Shown: positions 8,028 through 16,104 of the stretch, in pieces
How positions within the stretch are numbered: position 1 is the first letter of the stretch
Layout of the letters: the number at the start of each line of letters is the position of its first letter
Assembly (NCBI RefSeq): GCF_003610895.1
Contig: NZ_MCAS01000001.1
Location: 248,001-312,000 of the forward strand
From: Paraburkholderia fungorum
Lineage (GTDB): Bacteria; Pseudomonadota; Gammaproteobacteria; Burkholderiales; Burkholderiaceae
Direction of reading: 5' to 3'
Length of the DNA: 64,000 nucleotides
Position numbers and translations under genes: made by a program
Notes under the pieces: generated by a model
What the model was told of the DNA's origin: nothing
The model's database searches: none
The model's input: only the letters and a program-made list of their open reading frames with translations

Positions 8028-9410
8028 TCAAGCCGCCGCCGACCATAGCCGCATCTCGACGGTGGCGACCAGGCCAACGCCGCCCTCTCCCGGTTCGAGC
8101 GTGACGGTGCCGCCTTGACGGTGAGCAATCTCGCGCACGATCGGCAATCCGAGACCCGTTCCGTCGGCATGACTCGACGCGCGATAGAAACGTTCGAACA
8201 CGCGCGCTCTCGCTTCGGCTCCGATACCCGGTCCGTTGTCGATCACACGCACAATCGCCCGGTCATGACTGCGCTCGGCGTGTACGGTGACGCGCCCGCC
8301 GGGCTGCGTATAGCGCAACGCGTTGTCGACGAGATTGGTGACGAGCGCCGCGGTCAATGCCTCGTCACCGGTTACATGCAGACCATCGTCCAGTTCGGCG
8401 CCCAGATCGATTTCACGCGACTGCGCGAATGCAATCAGCTCCTCCAGCACGCCAGCGATCAATGCGCTCAGGTCGATCTTTTCGCGCGTGCTGGACGGCA
8501 CCGCGGACTCGGCCTGAGCAAGCAGCAGGAGTTTGTTGGTCAAGGTGGTCAGCTTGCGGCTGCTTTTATGCATGCCGGCCAGTGCTTCGGTGAGCGGCAC
8601 ATCGCGATTCTCTCGCTGCCGGGCGAACTGGATCTGCGCCACCAGCAACGCGAGCGGCGTACGCAACTGATGCGCGGCGTCGGAAATGAATTGCCGTTGC
8701 GTCGCGGCTTGCTGGCCCATTCGCGCGATGCACTGATTGATCGCTTCGACGATCGGCCTCAATTCGACATGCAGGCGCGCCACGCGTATCGGTTCGAGTT
8801 GCGATGCGTTGCGATCCGCCACGTCGTCTTTCACCTTCATCAACGGCCGCAGTTCGAAGGTCAGCCCGAGATAGACGAACACCATGGCCAGCACCAGGGT
8901 GAGCACCTCGCCGAACAACTGCGGGCGCAACAGACGCCACAGCATCGCGTCGCGCGAGCCTTCGGTCTTCGCGACCGCTACGATGACTGACTCGGTACGC
9001 CCCGAGTCGTAGAGTTGCCGCACGTAAGCAGCTGCCCGCATGGGCCGGCCATCGTCGAGACGGGTGTAGTAGAGCATCGGGACATCGCTCACCCCGCGCG
9101 GCACGGATAACTCAGGGTTGCCGGCCACCAGCCGATGGTCGCTCGCTTCGACGCGATAGAACACACTGTCCTGCTCCGGCGACTCGAACAGCTCGAGCGC
9201 GGCCGGCGGAATCTGGATCGAAACGCTGCCGTTATCCCAATCGATGTCCTCGCCAATGATACGCATCGACGATAGCAACGCGTTGTCCTGAACGAGGTCG
9301 GCCGTGGTTTGCGCGTTGCGGTACGAAATCAGACCGGAAATGGAAACGAACGCCGCCAGCGGCAACAGGAGCCACCACAGCAAGCGTCCGCGCAAACTGC
9401 CTGAAAACAC
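8028..9410 (-). CDS. TctE-like sensor histidine kinase (HK1)
   Basis: 460 residues from GTG 9410. A membrane helix near residues 10-28 is followed by a periplasmic sensor of about 140 residues with features of the TctE-type N-terminal domain (DNALLSSMRIIGEDIDW, IPPAALELFESPEQDSVFY), and a second helix near 172-190. The cytoplasmic kinase contains the H-box FISDAAHQLRTPLALL, N-box LVDNALRYTQPGG, G1 DNGPGIG, F-box ERFYR and G2 GTGLGLPIVREIA. It phosphorylates itself and, by gene pairing, RR1. The periplasmic domain is related to that of HK2, which suggests chemically similar ligands. TctE homologues sense tricarboxylates, but the ligand here is not determined. Confidence 0.92.
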   Translation of the reverse strand: MFSGSLRGRLLWWLLLPLAAFVSISGLISYRNAQTTADLVQDNALLSSMRIIGEDIDWDNGSVSIQIPPAALELFESPEQDSVFYRVEASDHRLVAGNPELSVPRGVSDVPMLYYTRLDDGRPMRAAAYVRQLYDSGRTESVIVAVAKTEGSRDAMLWRLLRPQLFGEVLTLVLAMVFVYLGLTFELRPLMKVKDDVADRNASQLEPIRVARLHVELRPIVEAINQCIARMGQQAATQRQFISDAAHQLRTPLALLVAQIQFARQRENRDVPLTEALAGMHKSSRKLTTLTNKLLLLAQAESAVPSSTREKIDLSALIAGVLEELIAFAQSREIDLGAELDDGLHVTGDEALTAALVTNLVDNALRYTQPGGRVTVHAERSHDRAIVRVIDNGPGIGAEARARVFERFYRASSHADGTGLGLPIVREIAHRQGGTVTLEPGEGGVGLVATVEMRLWSAAA

Positions 9411-9548
9411 GATTCGTCGCCCCTCTTCTCTGAAAACCGGCGCACCTCACGGCGGGCTTTGATGGACGCCTGCCAAAAATTCTAGGTGCGCGAATCCTTC
9501 CCCAAGCTTTCGCGCATGCGTTTCTTGTGCCGATTGCGGGTTTGTCCC

Positions 9549-9588
9549 GACTCCTTCAGACTCCTTCCGACTCTTCCCGACTCCTTCC
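9549..9588. repeat. Four tandem 10-nt repeats (GACTCCTTCC type)
   Basis: Units start at 9549, 9559, 9569 and 9579: GACTCCTTCA, GACTCCTTCC, GACTCTTCCC, GACTCCTTCC. The period is exactly one helical turn and the array lies in the 204-bp gap between HK2 and HK1, about 140-180 bp upstream of HK1. OmpR-family regulators bind direct repeats with 10-11 bp spacing, so an operator is plausible. Confidence 0.6.
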
Positions 9589-9614
9589 AGATCCGCCGCC
9601 TGGAGGCGGCTGAT

Positions 9615-11009
9615 TCAATCGGGCTGCGGGCCTTCGTGCGGCGCGCGCGGAAACGAGACCGTTACATGCACGCCTTTGCCGCCTTCACCCGGTTTGAGTA
9701 CGATCTCCGCGTGATGTGCATCCGCGATTTCGCGCACGATGGCGAGACCCAGCCCGGTCCCTTCAGTATCCACAGATGCCCGGAAAAACGGTTCGAATAC
9801 GCGGCTGCGCGACTCGGCCGGAATGCCGGGGCCATCGTCCAGCACCGACACGGCAACGGCATCCGCACGTGCGTTGACCGCCACCGTGACGTGCCCACCG
9901 CTGCCGGTATAGCGGATTGCGTTCTCAGCGAGATTGGCGATCAGCGCCTGAAGCAGGCCGCGATGTCCGCCCACCGGTGAGGGGCCGTTCAATTCCGCGC
10001 CCAGATCGATGTTCCGGGCCTGCGCGAGCAGCGCAAGGTCTTCCACCACTTCCATTGCCAGCGCCGCCAGATCAACCGTTTCCACCGCCAGTTGCCGGTT
10101 GTCGGCAGCCTCGGCCTGCGCAAGCAACAGCAGCTTGTTGGTGAGTCCGACCATCGAACGGTTGCTGCGGTGCATTGCGGCAAGCGCTTCGTCGAGTGCG
10201 GGATTCAGGCCGTCCTGCTGACGCGCGAACTGCAATTGCGTGCCGAGCAGCGTGAGCGGCGTGCGCAACTGGTGCGCGGCGTCGGCGATAAAACGCCGTT
10301 GCGCGGCCACCTGCACACCGAGCCGCGCAATACACTGATTGATCGCCTCGACGATGGGCCGCAACTCGGTATGCAGGCGCTCGACGCGAATTGGTTCGAG
10401 CTGCATGGGGTCGCGGTCGGCGACGTCTTCCTTGACTTTCATCAGCGGCCGCAACTCGAAGGTCAGGCCGATGCAGACCAGTGCGACCGCCAGCACGATC
10501 ATTTCGATCTGCCGAACAAGTTGCGGCTGCCACAATTGCTGCGCCATCGCGTCGCGCGAACGCACCGTCTTGCCCACCGTCACCCGCACCCGGTGCGTCG
10601 CACCATTGTCGTACATCAAGCGTACAAGGCTGACCGCGCGCACGGGCTGGCCATGAAATTCGGCATCGTAGTGATCGGTGAGGTCGGACGGGAGTGCCGA
10701 AGGCCGCGGGAAATCCGGTGTGCCCGCCAGCAGGCGGCCATTGTCGACCCGCACGCTGTAGAACACCTGATCGCGATACGGCGACACAAATACTTCAAGC
10801 GCGGCGGGCGGCACGTCCACGCGCAGAAAGCCGTCCACCCACTCCACTTCACCCGCAATCATGCGCGCCGACGAGATCAACTGGTTGTCCTGCACCAGAT
10901 CCGCGGTGCGCCGCGCGTTGTCGTACTCCGCCTTGCCGGTAACGAACACGTACAACGCGAGCGGCACCAGCAGCCACCACAGCAGGCGCATGCGCAGGCT
11001 ATTGGTCAT
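9615..11009 (-). CDS. TctE-like sensor histidine kinase (HK2)
   Basis: 464 residues from ATG 11009, which overlaps the end of RR2 by 11 bp and implies translational coupling. Same architecture as HK1: membrane helices near residues 10-27 and 165-185, a periplasmic TctE-type sensor, then FIADAAHQLRTPLTLL (H-box), LAENAIRYTGSGG (N-box), DDGPGIPAESRSRVFEPFFR and GTGLGLAIVREIADAHHAE. Paralogous to HK1 over its whole length (LTFELRPLMKVK, LEPIRV and RPIVEAINQCIARLG recur in both). Predicted partner is RR2. Confidence 0.92.
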   Translation of the reverse strand: MTNSLRMRLLWWLLVPLALYVFVTGKAEYDNARRTADLVQDNQLISSARMIAGEVEWVDGFLRVDVPPAALEVFVSPYRDQVFYSVRVDNGRLLAGTPDFPRPSALPSDLTDHYDAEFHGQPVRAVSLVRLMYDNGATHRVRVTVGKTVRSRDAMAQQLWQPQLVRQIEMIVLAVALVCIGLTFELRPLMKVKEDVADRDPMQLEPIRVERLHTELRPIVEAINQCIARLGVQVAAQRRFIADAAHQLRTPLTLLGTQLQFARQQDGLNPALDEALAAMHRSNRSMVGLTNKLLLLAQAEAADNRQLAVETVDLAALAMEVVEDLALLAQARNIDLGAELNGPSPVGGHRGLLQALIANLAENAIRYTGSGGHVTVAVNARADAVAVSVLDDGPGIPAESRSRVFEPFFRASVDTEGTGLGLAIVREIADAHHAEIVLKPGEGGKGVHVTVSFPRAPHEGPQPD

Positions 11010-11676
11010 CTTCTTTCTTGCGCAGCAGGTAGCCCAGCCCACGCAACGTGACGATCGCCGCGGAGCTGCCGTCGAGCTTCTTGCGCAGCCGCGAGATATA
11101 GATTTCGACCGCGTCTTCGCTCGGCTCGTCCGCGAGCGTGAAGATCGCGTCGACCAGCGCCGGCTTGGTCACTGTCTTGCCCAGGCGCAGGATCAGCGTT
11201 TCGAGCACCGAGCGCTCGCGCGGCGTGACATTGAGCGGCGCGCCCTTCAGCGTGAACTGACGCGTATCGATGTCGAACGTGAGATCGCCGCAGATCACCT
11301 CGCTGGCTTTGGACGGCGACTGACGCCGGATCGCCACCTTGATTCGCGCAATCAGCTCGCGCACTTCGAAAGGCTTGACCAGGTAGTCGTCCGCGCCGGC
11401 GCCGAGCAACTCCACTTTTTCGTCGATCGAACCGCTCGCGGTCAGGATCAGCACCGGCGTAGCGTCGCCGCGCTGACGCAGACGGCGCAGCACGTTCTTG
11501 CCCGACAGCTTCGGCAGATTCAGATCGAGCAGGATCACATCGTAGTGATTGGTGCGCAGCAAACGGTCAGCAGCATCACCGTCCTGCACGGCGTCGAGCG
11601 CGAACGCCTCCTGCTCCAGCATCTTCGCGAGCCAGTGCGCAAGCGTCGGGTTGTCTTCGATAAGCAGCAGCTTCAT
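10999..11676 (-). CDS. OmpR-family response regulator (RR2)
   Basis: 225 residues. Receiver domain with EDN at 7-9, phospho-acceptor Asp in VILLDLNLPKLSG near residue 51, TASGS and DDYLVKPFEVRE. Winged-helix DNA-binding domain follows (NVTPRERSVLETLILR, SEDAVEIYISRLRKKL, IVTLRGLGYLLRK). First gene of a four-gene run RR2-HK2-HK1-RR1 on the minus strand. The 283-bp region upstream separates it from the divergent ABC importer at 11960, so it could also control that importer. Confidence 0.93.
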   Translation of the reverse strand: MKLLLIEDNPTLAHWLAKMLEQEAFALDAVQDGDAADRLLRTNHYDVILLDLNLPKLSGKNVLRRLRQRGDATPVLILTASGSIDEKVELLGAGADDYLVKPFEVRELIARIKVAIRRQSPSKASEVICGDLTFDIDTRQFTLKGAPLNVTPRERSVLETLILRLGKTVTKPALVDAIFTLADEPSEDAVEIYISRLRKKLDGSSAAIVTLRGLGYLLRKKEDDQ

Positions 11677-11886
11677 GGCGGGAACGGCGAATTGGGAAAT
11701 TCAATGCGCGGCAAAAGTCAGGAGGCCGATTGTGCCGTAAAACAAGGGCTTTGCGCGCGGCTTCCGTGTTTCGCGGCCTACGTGATGGGGTTTGCCTGAG
11801 GATGGCGGGACGGTTGCGGCACATTCTCGGGTTAACACCCATAATTTGCCCCCAGCCCCGAAAGCTGCCAGAAGGTTTCCGATTTC

Positions 11887-11892
11887 TATAAT
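11887..11892 (+). promoter_or_regulatory. Candidate -10 box for ABC importer operon
   Basis: TATAAT at 11887-11892, with CTGCCA 16 bp upstream as a weak -35 match, 67 bp before the importer start codon. The rest of the 283-bp divergent region (11677-11959) shows no other clear element. Confidence 0.4.
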
Positions 11893-11959
11893 CGCCGTCA
11901 TTCATCCAGAAAGCGCCGCATCCGCAGATAGCGGCGACCAAACCTAAGGAGACTGCTTC

Positions 11960-12979
11960 ATGCGTACCTTGCGCCAGATTGCCGCTGTGTCAGGTGTTGC
12001 GTTCACCCTTGCCGCCGCTTCGGCCGCGGCTCATGCCGAGAAACTGACGATCATGGTCGGCGGCGCCACCAAGATCATCTATCTGCCCGCCAAGCTCACG
12101 GAACAGCTCGGCTACTTCAAGGACGAAGGCCTCGACGTCGAAATCCTCTCGCAACCGGCCGGCGTGGACGCTGAAAACGAACTGCTCGCGGGCGCGGTGC
12201 AAGGCGTGGTGGGCTTCTACGATCACACCATCGATCTGCAGAGCAAGGGCAAGGAAGTCCAGGCGCTGGTGATTTTCGGCCAGGTGCCAGGTGAAGTGGA
12301 AATGGTCTCCACCAAGGCCTCCGAAACATTCAAGAGCATGGCCGACTCGAAGGGCAAGACGCTCGGCGTAACCGGCCTCGGCTCGTCGACCAGCTTCCTC
12401 ACGCAATACCTCGCGCAGCGCGCGGGCGTGCCGTCCACGCAATACACGCTGCTGCCGGTCGGCGCGGACAACAGCTTTATCGCGGCCATCAAGCAGAACC
12501 GCATCGACGCGGGCATGACCACCGAGCCGACTGTCTCGCAGCTGCTGAAGACCGGCGACGCCAAGGTGCTGGTCGATATGCGCACGCTCGAAGGCACGCG
12601 CGCCGCGCTCGGCGGCACGTATCCGGCGTCGAGCTTCTACGTGCAACGGGCATGGGCCGAGTCGCACAAGGACGACGCCGCGAAACTCGCGCACGCGTTC
12701 GCGAAAACGCTGAACTTCATCGCGACACACAGCGCGGAAGAGATCGCCGCGAAAATGCCGAAGGACTACTACGGCAACAACAAGGACCTGTACGTCGGCG
12801 CACTGAAGGCCTCGCTGCCGATGTTCACGAAGGACGGCAAGATGCCCGCCGACGGCCCGGACACGGTCCTGAAGGTGCTGTCGGCCTTCAATCCTTCGGT
12901 GAAGGGCAAGCATATCGACCTCGCCAAGACCTACACCAACGACTACGTGTCGACCGCGGTCAAGACCGCGGCGAAGTAA
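11960..12979 (+). CDS. ABC importer substrate-binding protein (NMT1/SsuA-like)
   Basis: 339 residues; ATG 11960 follows AAGGAGACTGCTTC. Signal peptide at residues 1-26 (FTLAAASAAAHA-EKL). The mature protein has the periplasmic-binding fold of the nitrate/sulfonate/taurine/THI5 group: KLTIMVGGATKIIYLPAKLTEQLGYFKDEGLDVEI, a second lobe around GKTLGVTGLGSSTSFLTQYLAQ, and NRIDAGMTTEPTVSQLL. First gene of a three-gene importer operon. The pocket cannot be read for substrate; aliphatic sulfonate, taurine, nitrate and pyrimidine precursors are all known in the family. Confidence 0.9.
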   Translation: MRTLRQIAAVSGVAFTLAAASAAAHAEKLTIMVGGATKIIYLPAKLTEQLGYFKDEGLDVEILSQPAGVDAENELLAGAVQGVVGFYDHTIDLQSKGKEVQALVIFGQVPGEVEMVSTKASETFKSMADSKGKTLGVTGLGSSTSFLTQYLAQRAGVPSTQYTLLPVGADNSFIAAIKQNRIDAGMTTEPTVSQLLKTGDAKVLVDMRTLEGTRAALGGTYPASSFYVQRAWAESHKDDAAKLAHAFAKTLNFIATHSAEEIAAKMPKDYYGNNKDLYVGALKASLPMFTKDGKMPADGPDTVLKVLSAFNPSVKGKHIDLAKTYTNDYVSTAVKTAAK

Positions 12980-13033
12980 CGCCCGCGACGTCACGCCTAT
13001 TCAACATCAAAGAGAACTGCGAGGCACCAGCCG

Positions 13034-13828
13034 ATGAATCAACCCATGTCACGCGATACGCCCGCCATCGAAATGCGCAACGTATCGTGCCGTTTCATTT
13101 CTCCCGACGGCAAGGCGACTATCGCGTTGCGCGACTTCAGCATGTCGGTGGCACGCGGTGAGTTCGTCGCCGTGGTCGGCCCGACGGGTTGCGGCAAGTC
13201 GACCACGCTCAGCATGATCACCGGCTTGCTGAAGCCGACCACCGGCGAAGTGCGCGTGATGGGCGCGCCGGTGGACGGCATCGATCCGCGCATCGGCTTC
13301 GTGTTTCAGGCCGATGCGGTGTTTCCGTGGCGCTCGGTGCTCGATAACGTGGCTGCGGGGCCGCTGTATCGCGGCCGCTCGAAATCCGCTGCGTACGACG
13401 AAGCCAACGAATGGCTGCGCCGCGTGGGCCTCGACAAGTTCGGCAAGCACTATCCGCATCAACTGTCCGGCGGTATGAGAAAGCGCGTGGCGCTCGCGCA
13501 AACCTTCATCAACAAGCCGGAAATCCTGCTGATGGACGAGCCCTTCTCGGCGCTCGACATGCAAACGCGCACGCTGATGCAGGACGAACTGCTGCAACTG
13601 TGGGGCGGCGCCGGTTCAGTGGTGTTCGTCACGCACGATCTGGAAGAAGCGATTGCGCTCGCCGACCGCGTATTCGTGCTGACGGCGCGCCCGGCCACGC
13701 TGAAGAAAGTGTACGAAATCGATCTGCCGCGTCCGCGCGTCACGTCGGAGATTCGCTACGAACCGCGTTTCATCGAAATCTCGCGCGACATCTGGCATGA
13801 CCTGCGCGAAGAAGTGCAGATCGGTTAA
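13034..13828 (+). CDS. ABC importer ATPase (SsuB/TauB-like)
   Basis: 264 residues. Walker A GPTGCGKST, Q-loop FVFQADAVFPW, signature LSGGMRKRVALAQ, Walker B ILLMDEPFSALD and H-loop FVTHDLEEA are all present in order, so the ATPase should be active. Starts 54 bp after the binding-protein gene and ends 16 bp before the permease gene. Length and C-terminus fit the nitrate/sulfonate importer class. Confidence 0.93.
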   Translation: MNQPMSRDTPAIEMRNVSCRFISPDGKATIALRDFSMSVARGEFVAVVGPTGCGKSTTLSMITGLLKPTTGEVRVMGAPVDGIDPRIGFVFQADAVFPWRSVLDNVAAGPLYRGRSKSAAYDEANEWLRRVGLDKFGKHYPHQLSGGMRKRVALAQTFINKPEILLMDEPFSALDMQTRTLMQDELLQLWGGAGSVVFVTHDLEEAIALADRVFVLTARPATLKKVYEIDLPRPRVTSEIRYEPRFIEISRDIWHDLREEVQIG

Positions 13829-13844
13829 TCAAGGAACGGCATAC

Positions 13845-14708
13845 ATGTCTACAACCCCTCAACAAGTGATGCCTTCGGGTATCGATCCCGTGACGCTCGC
13901 CCAGGTCGAGCGTGTCGCGCAAAAACGCATCCGGCAACGCCAGGCGCTGGTGATCGCACTGCGCATTGTCGTGCTGGTGGTTGTGCTCGGCGGGTGGGAA
14001 CTGTCCGCGCGCCTGAAGTGGATCGATCCGTTCTTCTTCTCGATGCCGAGCGCGATTTTCGATCAGATCGTCGACTGGTTCGTGAACGGCACGTCGCAAG
14101 GCCCCCTGCTGACACAGGTGTGGGTCACGCTTGAAGAAACCGGGCTTGGCTTCATTATCGGTTCGGTGGCGGGCGTGTTCTGCGGCATTGTGCTCGGCCG
14201 CAACAAACTGCTCTCCGATGTGTTCAGCCTCTACATCAAGATCGCCAACTCGATTCCGCGCGTGGTGCTCGGCTCGGTGTTCGTGATTGCGCTGGGTCTT
14301 GGCATGGCTTCGAAGGTGGCGCTGGCGGTGGTGATGGTGTTCTTCGTCGTGTTCGCCAACGCGTTTCAGGGCGTGCGTGAAGCGGACCGCTACATGATCG
14401 CGAATGCGCAGATTCTGGGTGCGTCACGCCGTCAGGTGACGACTTCGGTGGTGATTCCGTCGGCGTTGAGCTGGATTCTTGCGAGTCTGCACGTGAGCTT
14501 CGGCTTTGCACTGGTCGGTGCGGTGGTGGGCGAGTTCCTCGGTTCGAAACAAGGTATCGGCTTGCTGATTTCCACGGCGCAAGGCGCGTTCAACGCAAGC
14601 GGCGTGTTCGCGGCAATGATCGTGCTGGCGGTGGTCGCACTGGCTGCTGACTACCTGTTGACCGCGCTCGAACAGCGGCTGTTGAAGTGGCGGCCCGCAG
14701 CGGTTTGA
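13845..14708 (+). CDS. ABC importer permease (SsuC/TauC-like)
   Basis: 287 residues from ATG 13845 (AAGGAAC upstream). About six transmembrane helices. The EAA loop that contacts the ATPase is visible as READRYMIANAQILGASRRQ near residues 180-200, and VVGEFLGSKQGIGLLI follows it as in other members of the family. Completes the importer with the binding protein and ATPase; the operon ends at the terminator at 14734-14759. Confidence 0.92.
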   Translation: MSTTPQQVMPSGIDPVTLAQVERVAQKRIRQRQALVIALRIVVLVVVLGGWELSARLKWIDPFFFSMPSAIFDQIVDWFVNGTSQGPLLTQVWVTLEETGLGFIIGSVAGVFCGIVLGRNKLLSDVFSLYIKIANSIPRVVLGSVFVIALGLGMASKVALAVVMVFFVVFANAFQGVREADRYMIANAQILGASRRQVTTSVVIPSALSWILASLHVSFGFALVGAVVGEFLGSKQGIGLLISTAQGAFNASGVFAAMIVLAVVALAADYLLTALEQRLLKWRPAAV

Positions 14709-14733
14709 GTTGACCACCGGGTCGTATGAAAAG

Positions 14734-14759
14734 AAAGGGCGCCAGTGGCGCCCTTTTTT
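14734..14759 (+). terminator. Rho-independent terminator of importer operon
   Basis: AAAGGGCGCC (14734-14743), loop AGT, GGCGCCCTTT followed by a run of T to 14759. Lies 25 bp after the permease stop. Confidence 0.95.
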
Positions 14760-14891
14760 ATTGCAAATTTCGCAACAAACATTAGCTGAATTGATGATTA
14801 CTCCGGCCAGATCGCAAAACTACAATGCAATCACTGACTACGAACAAGAACGCTCGTAGCAACACAAAGACCGAACTGGAGGTAGTTCATC

Positions 14892-15209
14892 ATGAAATCG
14901 CTCATTCAAGCCGTTGTTATCGCCGCTGTGCTGGCCGCTCCTGTTGCCTCGTTTGCGCAGTCCAACCAGCCCGTGACCCGCGCCCAGGTGCGTGCAGAAC
15001 TGATTCAACTCGAAAAGGCCGGCTACCAGCCGGGCCGCGCCGACCCGTACTACCCGGCTGACATTCAGGCTGCGCAAAACCGTGTCGTCGCGCAAAACGG
15101 TACCGCGCAATCCACGGAAAGCAGCTTCGGCGGCGTGGTGAGCGGTTCGTCGCAAGCGGGTCACCCGGTTCCGGTGAACGGTCCGAAATCGGTTTATTTC
15201 GGCAACTAA
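14892..15209 (+). CDS. DUF4148 small secreted protein
   Basis: 105 residues; ATG 14892 is preceded by CTGGAGG. Signal peptide at residues 1-22 (AVVIAAVLAAPVASFAQ-SN). The conserved DUF4148 core is seen in VTRAQVRAELIQLEKAGYQPGRADPYYPADIQAAQNRV. This family is abundant and often multicopy in Burkholderiales; its role is unknown. Monocistronic, flanked by the importer terminator and the stem-loop at 15332-15373. Confidence 0.9.
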   Translation: MKSLIQAVVIAAVLAAPVASFAQSNQPVTRAQVRAELIQLEKAGYQPGRADPYYPADIQAAQNRVVAQNGTAQSTESSFGGVVSGSSQAGHPVPVNGPKSVYFGN

Positions 15210-15331
15210 GCTGAAACCGAGCTGCAGCCGAACCGCAAACAAGTTGTCCAGCGGAACAAACCATAGAGGCCTGGCTCCCTGCCCTATCGGCCGCTAAGCG
15301 CGCAAAACAGCCGCGCGCCCTGATGCAAAAC

Positions 15332-15373
15332 GAACTGGCCCGCGACCGAGCATCCCCGATCGCGGGCCAGTTC
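15332..15373. terminator. Stem-loop between convergent small genes
   Basis: Perfect 14-bp arms GAACTGGCCCGCGA (15332-15345) and TCGCGGGCCAGTTC (15360-15373), 14-nt loop. On the minus strand it is followed by GTTTTGC, so it may terminate the gene at 15497-15745 as well as the DUF4148 gene. Confidence 0.65.
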
Positions 15374-15496
15374 TGTATTCGATACCTCCGTCATCGGGCT
15401 CCCGATGACTTCGCCTGGGCCTTCATGGTCTGGGCGCTTTTTCTATGTGTAGCGCTACATCTCGCGGGAGCGCTTCGCAGCGCCGGGCCGCCTGCG

Positions 15497-15745
15497 TTAT
15501 TCGCGAGCGATCAGATCGCCCACCTGGCCACGCCCCGTGACAAGACAGCTCGACAGGAAATTTTCACCCTGGCTGCTGGCCCCGGCGTCACCAAAGCCCT
15601 TTTTCAATGCGTTCGCCTTGACCATTTCCGCGCCTTGGTGGCACGTTATTGTTCCCATTTCTCCGGCTTGTGCACGCATCAGCGCCCTATCCGCCATCAA
15701 ATAGCCAAGCAACAGCACTACGGCAATATTGAACGCCTGTCTCAT
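15497..15745 (-). CDS. Small membrane-anchored or secreted protein, unknown function
   Basis: 82 residues. ATG 15745 is preceded by AGGAGAC at ideal spacing, which supports a real gene. Residues 4-20 (AFNIAVVLLLGYLMADR) are hydrophobic and could be an uncleaved anchor or signal peptide. The remainder is polar and contains two Cys (TCHQGAEMV and LSSCLVTG), which could form a disulfide outside the membrane. No family recognised. Confidence 0.65.
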   Translation of the reverse strand: MRQAFNIAVVLLLGYLMADRALMRAQAGEMGTITCHQGAEMVKANALKKGFGDAGASSQGENFLSSCLVTGRGQVGDLIARE

Positions 15746-16104
15746 GGATCGTCTCCTCTTTTGAAGAGACTAACGCGAACCATCGACACAGGATGCTAGG
15801 GGTTTCCCGATTGCCGGCTATTCAATGATGCAGATTAAGCGAAGACGCATTTCCACGTGAATGCGCTATGCGGCGTGGCTGGATCGGATGCGGCCACATG
15901 GGTTCATGCAAATCGGAACGGCCGGGTGCCGGGTTGTACGTGCTTCGGATTCTGCTCGAACAGCAGGTCGGTCGCGAACGCGTATACGTGGAGAAAGAGG
16001 AATGAAGGACAACCGGCATGGGCGCGAACCTTCACGCGCCCTTCACCTTACTTGCTGGGCAATTTGCACGGATAACTAACTATCCATCGAGCAAGCCCGG
16101 CCAC
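15746..16104. other. Intergenic region, no supported gene
   Basis: 359 bp between two minus-strand genes. Short frames exist on both strands, including one from ATG 15898 to a stop at 16003 ending in YVEKEE, but none has a ribosome site or recognisable family. Presumably carries the promoter of the gene ending at 15497. Confidence 0.4.

Noticed and set aside
11990..12994. 334-codon minus-strand frame opposite the substrate-binding protein
   Set aside because: Shadow frame; the plus-strand protein has a signal peptide and family motifs.
15861..16079. Small plus-strand gene
   Set aside because: No ribosome site, overlapping alternative frames equally open, no family resemblance.
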